Made by a program: the position numbers and the translations under genes
Part shown: one piece after another, positions 36,523-48,056 of the stretch
How positions within the stretch are numbered: position 1 is the stretch's first letter
Layout of the letters: every line of letters begins with the position of its first letter
DNA from: Hemibagrus wyckioides
Lineage: Eukaryota > Chordata > Actinopteri > Siluriformes > Bagridae
Reading direction: 5' to 3'
Assembly (NCBI RefSeq): GCF_019097595.1
Contig: NC_080729.1
Location: forward strand, 1,551,917-1,615,916
DNA length: 64,000 nucleotides
Notes under the pieces: generated by a model
The model's database searches: none
Seen by the model: only the letters and a program-made list of their open reading frames with translations
Told to the model about the DNA's origin: nothing

Positions 36523-36795
36523 CTTGAAGTCGACACTGCCCCTGGTGGCATATCTACACTTCTGTACATTAACGATAACCAAATTAAAATATGTGCCATG
36601 TTGTTCTGTTACAAATATTCATTTGTAAATGTTGATTTTACTGTGGTGTAAAATAAAGGTTTCATTCTTCTTTTAAATCACAAATTTTTAGATACCGGTA
36701 CATTTATTTTATTTATTTTAAATTTATTTTATTTTATATATATTACTTATGCGAACCTTAATGTGTATTATTTTCCCTTTAATTGTATAAATAAA
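36523..36795. repeat. segmental duplication, copy A (no Tc1 insertion)
   Basis: Shares with 38027-39570 the order TCGACACTGCCCC, ATCTACACTTCTGTACATTAA, CATGTTGTTCTGT, ATATTCATTTGTAAATGTT and TATATATTACTTATG. Copy B has a Tc1 inserted just after GTACATTAAGGAAAA; copy A has continuous sequence there (GTACATTAACGATAACCAAA), so it is the paralogous empty site. Confidence 0.8.
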
Positions 36796-37499
36796 TAAAT
36801 GAATTAATAAATAAAAAACCCAAATTATTATGACTATAATGCAATAGCTGCACATATAGTGAGTCAGAATTTAATATTCATGGGAAAATCCAGGGTTATG
36901 TGTCCGGTTCTGCCTGTACACGCTGTGATCAGAGATCGGACCATCCCATTGTAATGTTGGTGGGGGTGATGGGAAACGGGCAGTGTGTCTTTACATGTTT
37001 ACTAACATTCCTCACCTCCCACACATCTGTTCCAGTGAGCCGAATAAGCAGCGGTATGTAACCAGAGCTGTGGGCTGAACCATGAGCTCATGCATCAGAT
37101 TAAGATCAAAGTAAGAGAGATGGAAAATAAATGAGGTTTGCAGTTCACATGTATAATGTCATGGCATCCAGAGGTGTGAAACTGGCAAAAATAAATAGTG
37201 CCACGGACTTCCCCCTCCTTTACAAATGGTTTGTTCCATTCTGACACACACCATGGCCTAATTTTCAATCAGCTGTCAATCAAATGCAGAGTTTAAAATA
37301 GCAAAGAAATCCAATCACCTTTTTTCGAAAATGAAATTAATACAATGTCTCATGACTTCTTTCCTTCTGCACAGGCGCTACACGGCTAACGTCGCTACAG
37401 AGTGATGTAACGTATAGCTAGCTGTTTAGCATTGAGCAAGGTGACTGCATGAATCAGTAACATCTTCAGATTACAAAGTGTAACGATTTTAGCCACATT
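36796..37499. other. gene-free stretch
   Basis: No gene recognised. AT-rich left part; 36890-37120 is repeat-free. Confidence 0.4.
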
Positions 37500-37504
37500 T
37501 TACG

Positions 37505-38022
37505 AATTACTTGTGAAAATGAATGAATCCCTTTTGAAAATGAATGAATCCCTTTTGAAAATGAATGAATCACTTGTGAAAATGAATCATTTGTGAAAAT
37601 GAATCACTTGCGAAAATGAATCACTTGTGAAAATGAATGAATCACTTGTGAAAATGAATCTCTTGTGAAAAGGAAACAATCACTTGTGAAAAAGAATGAA
37701 TCACTTGTGAAAATGAATCATTTCTGAAAATGAATCACTTGTGAAAAAGAATGAATCACTTGTGAAAATGAATCTCTTGTGAAAAGGAATGAATCACTTG
37801 CGAAAATGAATCACTTGTGAAAATGAATCATTTGTGAAAATGAATCATTTGTGAAAATTAATTACTTGTGAAAAGGAATCAATCACTTGTGAAAAAGAAT
37901 GAATCACTTTTGAAAATGAATCACTTGTGAAAATTAATCATTTGTGAAATTAAATGAATCACTTGTGAAAAGGAATGAATCATTTGTGAAAATCACTTGT
38001 GTAAAGGAATGAATCACTTGCA
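37505..38022. repeat. GAATCACTTGTGAAAAT minisatellite
   Basis: About 26 diverged units of 17-22 bp around AATGAATCACTTGTGAAA. It lies between the two copies of the segmental duplication. Isolated related words reappear beyond the Tc1 at about 39560 (AAATCACTTGTAAAAATGAA). Confidence 0.9.
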
Positions 38023-38082
38023 CTCGACACTGCCCCCGGTGGCTCAGGTTAATATCTACACTTCTGTACATTAAGGAAAATA

Positions 38083-39330
38083 CACTATATTGCCAAAAGT
38101 ATTCTCTCACCTGCCTTGACTCGCATATGAACTTAAGTGACATCCCATTCCTAATCCATAGGGTTCAATATGACGTCGGTCCACCCTTTACAGCTATAAC
38201 AGCTTCAACTCTTCTGGGAAGGCTGTCCACAAGGTTTAGGAGTGTGTTTATGGGAATTATTGACCATTCTTCCAGAAGCGCATTTGTGAGGTCACACACT
38301 GATGTTGGACGAGAAGGCCTGGCTCTCAGTCTCCGCTCTAATTCATCCCAAAGGTGTTCTATCGGGTTGAGGTCAGGACTCTGTGCAGGCCAGTCAAGTT
38401 CATCCACACCAGACTCTGTCATCCATGTCTTTATGGACCTTGCTTTGGTCACTGGTGCACAGTCATGTTGGAAGAGGAAGGGGCCAGCTCCAAACTGTTC
38501 CCACAAAGTTGGGAGCATGGAATTGTCCAAAATGTCTTGGTATGCTGAAGCATTCAGAGTTCCTTTCACTGGAACTAAGGGGTCAAGCCCAGCTCCTGAA
38601 AAACAACCCCACACCATAATCCCCCCTCCACCAAACTTTACACTTGGCACAATGCAGTCAGACAAGTACCGTTCTCCTGGCAACCGCCAAACCCAGACTC
38701 GTCCATCAGATTGCCAGATGGAGAAGCGCGATTCGTCACTCCAGAGAACGCGTCTCCACTGCTCTAGAGTCCAGTGGCGGCGTGCTTTACACCACTGCAT
38801 CCGACGCTTTGCATTGCACTTGGTGATGTATGGCTTGGATGCAGCTGCTCGGCCATGGAAACCCATTCCATGAAGCTCTCTGCGCACTGTTCTTGAGCTA
38901 ATCTGAAGGCCACATGAAGTTTGGAGGTCTGTAGCGATTGACTCTGCAGAAAGTTGGCGACCTCTTCGCACTATGCGCCTCAGCATCCGCTGACCCCGCT
39001 CCGTCAGTTTACGTGGCCTACCACTTCGTGGCTGAGTTGCTGTCGTTCCCAAACACTTCCACGTTCTTATAATACAGCTGACAGTTGACTGTGGAATATT
39101 TAGGAGTGAGGAAATTTCACGACTGGATTTGTTGCACAGGTGGCATCCTATCACAGTTCCACGCTGGAATTCACTGAGCTCCTGAGAGCGACCCATTCTT
39201 TCACAAATGTTTGTAAAAACAGTCTGCATGCCTAGGTGCTTGATTTTATACACCTGTGGCCATGGAAGTGATTGGAACACCTGATTCTGATTATTTGGAT
39301 GGGTGAGCGAATACTTTTGGCAATATAGTG
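38083..39330 (-). mobile_element. full-length Tc1-like transposon, copy 1
   Basis: 1,248 bp bounded by TA on both sides (38081-38082, 39331-39332). The ends are inverted: CACTATATTGCCAAAAGTAT on the left, its exact complement on the right, with similarity continuing about 10 bp further. It carries one intact transposase on the minus strand. Size, TA target and single gene are typical of Tc1/mariner elements. Confidence 0.95.
38165..39196 (-). CDS. Tc1-like transposase, DD34E, intact (copy 1)
   Basis: Cut-and-paste transposase that binds the inverted ends and inserts at TA. The start is the ATG at 39196 ([10 protein letters not shown]), giving 343 codons, the usual Tc1 length; the in-frame upstream ATGs lie in the terminal untranslated region. 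Residues about 1-110 form the bipartite helix-turn-helix paired-like domain, with a GRPR-type motif at 59-62. Basic residues near 130-141 may be the nuclear signal. Catalytic Asp154 (WSDES), Asp245 (FQHDC) and Glu280 ([10 protein letters not shown]) are spaced as DD34E. It differs from copy 2 at residues 61 (Pro), 205 (Asp, against Gly), 313 (Ile, against Lys) and 336 (Val, against Ala). Gly205Asp in GAGL(G/D)PLV could weaken it. Confidence 0.93.
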   Translation of the reverse strand: MGRSQELSEFQRGTVIGCHLCNKSSREISSLLNIPQSTVSCIIRTWKCLGTTATQPRSGRPRKLTERGQRMLRRIVRRGRQLSAESIATDLQTSCGLQISSRTVRRELHGMGFHGRAAASKPYITKCNAKRRMQWCKARRHWTLEQWRRVLWSDESRFSIWQSDGRVWVWRLPGERYLSDCIVPSVKFGGGGIMVWGCFSGAGLDPLVPVKGTLNASAYQDILDNSMLPTLWEQFGAGPFLFQHDCAPVTKARSIKTWMTESGVDELDWPAQSPDLNPIEHLWDELERRLRARPSRPTSVCDLTNALLEEWSIIPINTLLNLVDSLPRRVEAVIAVKGGPTSY

Positions 39331-39570
39331 TATCTAGAAAGTAATTAAATGTAAAGATAAACAAATTAAAATACGTGGCATGTTGTTCTGTAATAAATAT
39401 TCATTTGTAAATGTTAATCATTTTCTGCGGTATAAAATGAGAAAAGGTTTCAGTCTTCCTTTAAATCGGAAATTCTTAGATACGGGTACATGTTTTTATT
39501 TTGTTTTATATATATTACTTATGTGAACATTTATGTGTGTTATTCTCCCTTTAATATTATAAATCACTTG

Positions 39571-39789
39571 TAAAAATGAATCAAAGGGAAATGAAACCAA
39601 TCATCAGAATTTAGTCTAGTGTACAGTTTCACCCTAAAACATTAAGCTTTAAAAACAATTAGAGAACAGCGAGGAGAGGCTTCAGCTTGACAAACGTCTT
39701 CTATAATGTTCTGCTGTGTGGAGGTGTGTGTGTTTTGGTGCATCAACAATAGTGCAAGCGAGAACACAGATAAAGAACCTCAGATAAAG

Positions 39790-39828
<39 letters not shown>

Positions 39829-39904
39829 AGTGTGTGTAGTGTGGGGGCAGATTCTTTCCAGGCTGCTTGTACAGGTAAACTGACACACCATTAGAGAGCA
39901 CACA

Positions 39905-39950
<46 letters not shown>

Positions 39951-40095
39951 TGTTTGCAAAAGGAGGGATTTTCAACCAAAGAACACTAAATGAAAGATTG
40001 CTAATCTATGGGGTGTTTCTCTCTCTCTCTCTCTCACGTTCAGGTTTTAGTCACATGATCATGGCTTAGCTGTTGCCCAACATGCCTTTTCAAGC

Positions 40096-40127
<32 letters not shown>

Positions 40128-40326
40128 CACGCACACACACACACACACACACAATAAGGAAATCTTATTCTTAGAACTGTGTAGGAGAGACAGGATGACA
40201 GGGTGCTGCTTAAGTGTCTCACTTTACATCTGTGTGTGTGTGTGTGTGTGTGTTTGTTTAGATGAAAGGCAAGCTGACCAAATGCTTGGACTAAGCAATG
40301 ATTAGGAAGACAGAAAAAGACAGAGT

Positions 40327-40373
<47 letters not shown>

Positions 40374-40488
40374 AATCTTTCTCCCTGTCTCCATTTACAT
40401 TTCAGTTTTTCATCTATTTTAGCCTTTCACTCTATCTTTATCTCATCTCATCTCATCTCATCTCTCTCTCCCTCCCTCTCTCTCTTTC

Positions 40489-40526
<38 letters not shown>

Positions 40527-41039
40527 ACACACACACACCATCGCTTAGCATTTTCCCACGGCCTCTCTCGACCTTCTCTCTTTTTTCTACCTGTTTCTCT
40601 CTCTCTCTTCCCCTCACACACAAACTGCCCATCACCATCCTCCTCACTCCCTTTTCATCTTCGTCTCTTTTCCCTTCCTCGTTTGTAACGCCTCAGTGCT
40701 CACCGTTTCCATAGCAACTGTAGGTTCATGGTTATGGTGTAGTGGAAACGTCAACTGATTTGGAGGAAAAACGTAATTTAATCTTCTCCCTACAGCCTGA
40801 ACACTGACACACACACACACACACACATGGGTATAGTCTGGATTTATCCATGATCACTTTTAAAATGCCTTCAGTCACAAAAACACATTTTTGGGATGTT
40901 TATCTGTTGCTACACAGTACAGGGAAAATACACACACACACACACACACGCACACATGCACACACACAACATCTCAATAATAGAATAAATCATCTCACCT
41001 TAAACCCAGCTTCTCATCACTGCATCACTCTATCAGACA
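39571..41039. repeat. microsatellite-dense stretch, no gene
   Basis: Tracts: (TG)n 39790-39840, (CT)n 39909-39945, (CT)n 40018-40035, (AC)n 40095-40153, (TG)n 40231-40251, (GA)n 40330-40370, (CT)n 40455-40520 with AC, (AC)n 40808-40827 and 40930-40970. The apparent frames are repeat translations. Confidence 0.8.
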
Positions 41040-41044
41040 GAATT

Positions 41045-41225
41045 CTGGAATCTGATTGGTTACTGTTTCCATAGTAACAGCTCATTAGCAGGAATTTCTA
41101 CAACAGACCCTCCACATAAACGAGTAAAGGAACAGGTCAGTCATTACTGACTTGTGAGGAGGCATTTATTTATTTAATATTTATGGAAGGAGTCTCCAGT
41201 GTCAGAGACATTTTTTTAACTGTAT
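41045..41225 (-). repeat. dispersed MITE-like repeat, copy 3
   Basis: GGAAGGAGTCTCCAGTGTC at about 41186 is the reverse complement of the family core. The other end has AATTCTGGAATCTGATTGG and TTTCCATAGTAACAGC, complementary to the end of the 2.8-kb copy. Here both ends are visible about 150 bp apart, making it the best-preserved copy in the window. Confidence 0.55.
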
Positions 41226-41381
41226 GACTAAAAAAATGGAGAAAAAGTGCTTAGATCTCTGTCTCTAATATAACAAGCTGGTTTATTTCATTTAAGCTGA
41301 AATAAAGAAAAAGAATAATTTTAGCTTCTAAATATCAAACTATTTATTGATTTTTGTTGGGAAATGGTCAATAGTTTGAAA
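41226..41381. other. short AT-rich gap
   Basis: Nothing recognised. Confidence 0.3.
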
Positions 41382-41709
41382 TCTTTAAAGACATGGATGA
41401 GTGAGTTTGGTGTGGAGGAACTTGACTGACCTGCACAGAGTCCTGACCTCAACCCCACAGAACACCTTTGGGATGAATTAGAGTGGAGACTGTGAGACAG
41501 ACCTTCTCGTCCAACATGAGTGCCTGACCTCACAAATGTGCTTCTTCTATAGAGGAATGGTCAAAAATTCCCATAAACACACTCCTAAACCTTGTGGAAA
41601 GCCTTCCCAGAAGAGTTGAAGCTGTTATAGCTGCAAAGGGCGGGACAACTCCATATTACATTCATGTGCAGGTAAAGGTAGATATCCCAATACTTTTGGC
41701 AGTATAGTG
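41382..41709 (+). mobile_element. Tc1-like DD34E fragment, 5'-truncated
   Basis: The last third of a transposase gene and the right inverted end (ACTTTTGGCAGTATAGTG, then TA). It matches the internally deleted copy at 33.47 kb better than the intact copies, including the right-hand phrase ATTCATGTGCAGGTAAAGG. LNPTEHLWDE has Thr for Ile before the catalytic Glu, and the frame has a stop after EWRL as in the 33.5-kb copy. The left end and DNA-binding domain are missing. Confidence 0.85.
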
Positions 41710-41769
41710 TAGCTTTTCACCAAACATTATTCGAGAATGGGGTTTCTTTAAATAATGATAATAATGTTG

Positions 41770-41973
41770 TTGTTCTTTCGGCTGCTCCTTATGTGTGTGA
41801 GGGGTCACCATAGCGGACCAACTTTGGCACAGGTTTTTATGACGGATGCCCTCACTGACGCAACCCTCCCATTTTTTTTATCTGGGCTTGGGACCGACAC
41901 TGCACCCAGTGGCTGGGGTTTGGGCACTGGCTGGGAATTGAACCCAGACCTTCCGCATGGTAGGCGAGAAACC

Positions 41974-41975
<2 letters not shown>
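41770..41975 (-). mobile_element. tRNA-Gly-derived SINE-like repeat
   Basis: Read on the minus strand, TTTCTCGCCTACCATGCGG followed by GTCTGGGTTCAATTCCCAGC is the anticodon arm (GCC) and T arm of tRNA-Gly with a near-perfect B box. The head's 5' part is lost into the adjoining (TTA)n. The body has GGGTTGCGTCAGTGAGGGCA and ends near CACACATAAGGAGCAGCC, a layout common in fish genomes. The B-box centre has A for G, so it is probably silent. Confidence 0.65.

Positions 41976-42029
<54 letters not shown>
41976..42029. repeat. (TAA)n microsatellite
   Basis: About 18 TAA units directly at the tRNA-like end of the SINE-like repeat. Confidence 0.9.
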
Positions 42030-43438
42030 GCTGTTGTTTGCCTACATCACTGCAGTCATGGTGTGTCATGTGACCTGTGGATCAGCTCTTTCACATTAAT
42101 GATAATTCCTCATACACACTTCCCTCCGGTTTCACCTCCATTAAACCTCAAGCTGATGAAAGCTGCACCTGTTCATCAGAGTGTCACCTGAACCGAACCC
42201 GAGCAGCTTCCCCCCTCTCTCTCTCACTCTGTGGAGGCTTTGTTCATGTCCTGGGTTCTCTCAGGCTTCAGTGATCTCAGCACACACTCAGATTTCTGTG
42301 TGTTAGTGAAATACAGAGCCTCTTTATTACCGATGCAGAGACAGATGCAGCGCCTGACAGGGGAATAAACAGCATAAAACTAAACCTGGATGTCATTTCA
42401 TCAGGGATACTCGGAGGATTTGGGACAGAATGTGATATCGTATCTGGGACAGACCATCAGACGTGGCTTTACTTATCCCCCAAAATTCCACAGTCGCTCT
42501 ATACAAAGACAATCTGATGAAGTGATAAAAGGAGGACAGGAACTTAGGCAGTAAAATCTCATGAACCTAAACGTCACTCTGCTGCATTCAGAGATGAAAG
42601 CAGTTAAACCACTGATGCACATCTGGAGCTGGTTTACTCAAGACGTCAAAGATTACAAAGATTAGATCTGTTTTACTGATCATCGCTTACTAGAAAAACT
42701 GATTCATTACCTTCATCTTCTGGTTGGACTTCAGCGACTCGACATGAGCAGGCTTTTAGTGTCACACACAAGCTTTTGTGTTCAAAGCTAAGAAAAGATG
42801 TCTTTATTTATTTATTTATTTATTTATTTAAATGGCACAACAAAACATTGCTCCATATAACCTCATATGACCTGAATGAATCCCTCTGTATAATTTATGT
42901 GAGCTGTTCATAATCCTAACCCAAAAAACACAAGGATGATTCAGACAGAAGGTAGGTATAGTTTGAGAATGGAATTCTTCCCTCTGATTGGACGAGACAT
43001 CGGTCACTCGGGATCTACAGGAAGTCCAGCAGTAGCTGCAGCAGTAGAAAGTGGATTGGTGTGTGTATGAACACAGTTCTGCTCTTATAGCGCTCCTTAC
43101 ATCCTTTAATCTGGTGAATCTTTCAGTGAATCATTGTTTCAGTTAGTGATTCCTTTTGAACATGAATTGTATTTAAAAGTGAATCATATGGCTTTTCATG
43201 AATCAAAAAGTATTTGACTCAGTGAATCTTTCTGTCTTGACCGAGATGCAATCCTGTGTCGTTCGGTGAATCAGTTTTGACTCTTTGAATCTTTTGGTCA
43301 TGACTGACTTGTTCAGTGAATCAGTGTTTTTATTCACGACTAAAATCTGGAATAGTTTGGTCTTCTAAACATTCCTGGTGTGTTAGAGATCGCTAACTAA
43401 TCTTTATGCCATGATACATTATCAGTATATCCAACATT
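42030..43438. other. gene-free stretch
   Basis: No gene recognised. A short (TTTA)n lies at about 42803-42830 and GAATC-rich words at 43120-43345. Confidence 0.45.
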
Positions 43439-43797
<359 letters not shown>

Positions 43798-44935
43798 ACA
43801 TGTTCTTAAAAAACTTCAATCCTAATAATCTAAATTTGACATGAATTCTATTTGTATTTTGTTCTAGATTAAATCATTATAAAATAATAATTATAATTTG
43901 CCCCAATGTGGAAGATCTATCAGATTTCACATTAACCTTTGATTCATGACGCGTGTCATTAACTAGCCAAACATGCTAAAAACGTTCTGTTTTCCCATCA
44001 TTCCTTGCTGTATAGGTCGGTATTCAAGAGGTTTGGTGTGAAACTCCGAGCTCGATGTTCACACACGTTTAAACAGACCAGGCTCTCTCCAAATGAGCTC
44101 CAGGTGTGAAAGGTCTAAGAACTTCCTGAATTCTTTTCTCACGCTGACCTCCCAGTGACACTGACCACATGGCATTACATTAATAAAATACAAACCAGGC
44201 TGCTTTCCTTACAGAACAGTTTGCAAGTGGTTTTCCTCAGGATGGGCAGTTTGACCACTAATTATGCTCCTGAGGTTTAACCCTGCTGAGATAACACCAT
44301 GATACCACTTCCTGCTGGGATGCAGAGCGGAGCAGATTATCCGATTATATCAGACGCCAAGGCATCAGATAAACCTCCCGCATCAGACAAGTTCAGTGCA
44401 GTATCAAGCGTTCAGATCATCTAGTGCTTCATGCTTGTGGAAAACAAAAAAGTTCTTTGGAATAAACATTCTTTATTGAGTCAGTGATGTAATCACACGC
44501 TTGGTGACAGAACAGTGGAAACTTTTCTGAAGATGTATCTACAGTAAACAACACATTCATACCATGTAATAATGCTTCATAAAGCAAAGGACTCATGGTT
44601 ATAATTATCTATAAATACTTTATATACTTTATAGCTATTGATAAATTCACAAAGTCAGTATATGTTATATATCTACTCCATGTGGTTGCTAACCGAAAGT
44701 CCCCAAAATCTGAAAATGTTAATGATGATCTCTGTTTAAAATCGTACACGCCCTTCAGGGATGTGATAGATATCGTCTAAGGACTTGATTAATCTGCTTT
44801 CTTTCCAACAGTTTTTGTAAATACACTGTTTTTTTTTCATCCAGAAACCACGGGATGCACAAACTTTTTGTGCAAGGAAACTTGCTGAAAAATGTATTTG
44901 TCCTTTTAAAGTTTTTAACACTTCACTTAACCCTT
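43798..44935. other. repeat-free stretch, possible conserved non-coding DNA
   Basis: About 44030-44410 lacks repeats, has balanced composition and no long frame. It contains words such as TGACCACTAATTATGC and TCAGATAAACC. That profile is seen in non-coding regulatory DNA, but nothing here proves it. Confidence 0.3.
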
Positions 44936-45432
44936 TGAAGATACTCTATGTAGTTTCCCTGTGTAGGTTCCATGTGTAGGTTCCCTGTGTAGGTTCCATG
45001 TGTAGGTTCCCTATGTAGGTTCCCTGTGTAGGTTCTATGTGTAGGTTCCATGTGTAGGTTCCCTATGTAGTTTCCCTGTGTAGGTTCCATGTGTAGGTTC
45101 CCTGTGTAGGTTCCATGTGTAGGTTCCCTATGTAGGTTCCCTGTGTAGGTTCTATGTGTAGGTTCCATGTGTAGGTTCCCTATGTAGGCTCCCTGTGTAG
45201 GTTCCATGTGTAGGTTCCCTATGTAGGCTCCCTGTGTAGGTTCCATGTGTAGGTTCCCTATGTAGGCTCCCTGTGTAGGTTCCATGTGTAGGTTCCCTAT
45301 GTAGGCTCCCTGTGTAGGTTCCATGTGTAGGTTCCATGTGTAGGTTCCCTATGTAGGCTCCCTGTGTAGGTTCTATGTGTAGGTTCCATGAGTAGGTTCC
45401 CTATGTAGGTTCCATGTGTAGGTGCTGTAGGT
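44936..45432. repeat. 13-bp minisatellite with 39-bp higher-order period
   Basis: About 37 units of GTAGGTTCCATGT and variants (CCCTGT, CCCTAT, TCTATG, GGCTCC). Variants alternate so that blocks of three units (39 bp) repeat, clearest at about 45150-45360. The minus-strand frames with repeating MEPTQGAYIGN-type peptides follow from 39 being a multiple of three. Confidence 0.95.
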
Positions 45433-46609
45433 TAAAGACATAATAGCTGCTGTTGTGTTTTGTATGTGTGTGTGCGTGTGTGTGTGTGTGTGTGTGAGAG
45501 TGTGTGTGTGCCAGATAAATCCAGGACACACAAGAGACTGGTGCAGGATCTCCAACCTTCTCTGAACCCTCTTTTTTGAGCTGTGACCTTTCCCATCGCT
45601 CGGAGGTTAGCCTCTTCACGCTAACCCCAAATTCCCACACAGTGTTTAGGTGAAGAGTGATCTGTACCTCACACATTCTCACTCTCCTTAGGAATGTTTA
45701 TTTCTTTTACAGCAGTGATGTTGTTTTAATTCATTAGCAGATTGCTGGTTGAGACCTACAGCATGTTACAACATTAACCGGATTAGCTATCTACATTTAG
45801 GCACTTGAATTTAAAAGTACTAGCTAAAAATCTAGCAAAATCTTTTATAATATTGATAAATTTACATGCTGTGTCAGTTTAACTAGCTGAATTTAACCAG
45901 AAAGACTTTATTACATCTTTATTTTTTTAGTACAGTGTCTCATAACTGAATCTTTCCTGAAAACTGAACCAAACAAACGATTCTGATTCTTTCTCGTTTG
46001 ACTCTGTTTGAAAGACTGATCACTCTGCAGTGTGTTACTTTACTCAGTCCTGCTCAGTTTTCAGTTCTTTAGTCACTTAGAGATAAGAGATATGGGAGAG
46101 ATAAGAGAGTTCTGTGGAAATATGGAAATTAAGCCATGATGCAAAGTGAATCAAACATACACAAAGAATAATGCAAGATGCAAATTCTACCATGAGTCTG
46201 GGGTTCATGAACAGATAATAAGCGACTCATCATGGCTGAAGAGATGTTTATTTTGGGCAGGTGTGTGTATATACTGCCCTCTACATGACGTGTGGTGAAT
46301 AACACCGGATTAACAAACTGAAGTACAGAAAAAGTACAGGGTTTATACCTTCATATAAAATGAGAAGGATGTTATAATAAAAAATCCTTATTTTCCCACC
46401 CTAGAAATTCTACCTGCATTACCACAGTGCAGCTGTGTTCTGTGTTGTTCTGTGTTGTTTTTGTGGACTCGCTGCCCTCCCACTGTATGTAAACACAACA
46501 CACACAATTGTCGAGAGTTAGACAAAGTGACGCGTAACAAGAGACTATGATTAGATTAGATTAGAGCCGGAGCTCAGGATATGACAAAGACCAGAGAACA
46601 TGAGACTCA
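45433..46609. other. gene-free stretch
   Basis: A (TG)n tract lies at about 45463-45512. No gene recognised. Confidence 0.45.
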
Positions 46610-46985
46610 GACTGATCCTTCATGCAAAAAACAACCCCATGAGATTCAGATTCAGAGTCATTTTTAGAATCAGACTCAGAATCAGATTTGAAGACTAATC
46701 ATCTGATTCAGAATCGGTTTCTGAACAATAAGATTCAGGGTCAGAATCTGATTCAGAGCCAAATACAGAGTCCGTTTTGGAAACAGATTTGGAATCAGAA
46801 TCAGATTTAAAGACGATGAATCTGATTCAGAGTCAGTGTCTGATCAATTAGATTCAGAGTCAGAATCAGATTCAGAGTCAATGTCAGATTCAATTTTAGA
46901 TTCAAATTCAGTTTCAGATTTGAAGACAAAGAATCTGATTCAGAGTTTCTGATCAATAAGATTCAGAATATATTCTTGTTGTGTC
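46610..46985. repeat. GATTCAGAGTCAGAATC repeat with ~115-bp period
   Basis: A degenerate hexamer-like repeat (GATTCA, GAATCA, GAGTCA). A longer phrase, GATTTGAAGAC followed by AATCTGATTCAGA and TCTGATCAATAAGATTCAGA, recurs at about 46687, 46805 and 46917, a higher-order period near 115 bp. Confidence 0.8.
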
Positions 46986-47693
46986 ACCTTCCAAAATCCA
47001 TGACTATAAAAAAGGAAGATATGAATCACACTTAAGACAATGTAGAGAAGAAATAATATGAAGATATCACTTTATAAATTTGTGCAATAAAACTGCATTC
47101 AATCGAATTCAGAAATCATTGTTGATCATGAAATAAAAAGTTTTTGTATTATGTACAAAAGCTTGTGTTGTGAATTCTGGTGTAATTACAGTATATACAG
47201 ATTACAGTTTATTTTACAGGAGCAGTTCATTATCAGCACATTAATCATTAAACGCAGGTAAAATAAAAAAGCTGATAAAGCTGAAAGCTTTTGCGCTTCA
47301 TGTGCTTACACCGCCACCTGGTGGTAATGTACTAACACTACAGCGTAAGTCACCGGAAGTCTCTTGCCACCACAGAAAAGTCATCTGTTATTTATTTCCC
47401 CTCCAGTGAATCCCACCCGCCTCTCATGATGAGATCAGATCATTAGCAGGTGCGCAGACAGACGCAGATCCAGTCTGGAATTCTGTCTTTCTCCGACTGA
47501 GAGTGAGAAATGGCATGGGGAATGCTGAACTGCTGAAACATCCAGTTTTCTTTTTACTCAGATGCTTCAAAAAATGTTTTCAGTGCTTTCATTTTTACTC
47601 TCAGCTGCTTTTAGATGTGTTCAAACTTCTAACTTCTAACTTTATGACCTTTAATAACCTTTAATTTTCCCTGTGACGTGAATTTACTGACTG
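46986..47693. other. gene-free stretch
   Basis: No gene. 47300-47330 has CACCGCCACCTGGTGGTAAT, a short imperfect palindrome. Confidence 0.4.
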
Positions 47694-48054
47694 GAACTGG
47701 TTGAGGGAATGGACGAATGCATGGAGGGATGACTGAAGGGATGGATGAATAGACAGGTACACAAATGAATAAATAAATAAATGAATGAATGGGATTAGTG
47801 GAAGGATGGATAAATGCATGGATGAATGGATAGATAAATGTTTGAGTGAAGGGATGGAGAAATAGACAGATGCACAAATGAATTAACAGTTGGATGAATA
47901 GATAGAGGAATGGTGGATGAATGAATGATTTAGGATGAAAAACATGAATGAATGGATGATTAAGACAATAGATCAATGGATATATGAATAAATGAGTAGA
48001 TGGATGGAAAGAAAAATTAAATGAGTAACTGATGAATGAATGAATAGATGCATA
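47694..48054. repeat. (GGAT/GAAT)n tetranucleotide domain, left part
   Basis: Imperfect GATGAATG, GGATGAAT and GGATAGAT repeats. The domain resumes at 49307 on the far side of the Tc1, which therefore inserted into it. Confidence 0.85.
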
Positions 48055-48056
48055 TA

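Larger units (their letters stand above)
38027..39570. repeat. segmental duplication, copy B (interrupted by Tc1)
   Basis: Homologous to 36523-36795, split by the Tc1 at 38083-39330. About 40 bp right of the Tc1 the match resumes with AAATTAAAATACGTGGCATG. The two copies differ at roughly one base in eight by eye, so the duplication is much older than the insertion. Confidence 0.75.

Noticed and set aside
37505..38022. Possible CRISPR-like array
   Set aside because: The unit is short, contiguous and diverged with no unique spacers; the setting is a vertebrate genome.
38127..38873. 248-codon frame antisense to Tc1 transposase (and the 268-codon equivalent at 48514-49320)
   Set aside because: Both are shadows of intact transposase genes on the other strand.
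41920..41975. A functional tRNA-Gly gene
   Set aside because: The 5' half of the tRNA is missing and the arms are mutated; the downstream body fits a SINE-like repeat.
44923..45324. 133-codon MEPTQGAYIGN-type minus-strand frame
   Set aside because: A 13-bp minisatellite with 39-bp period; repeat translation only.
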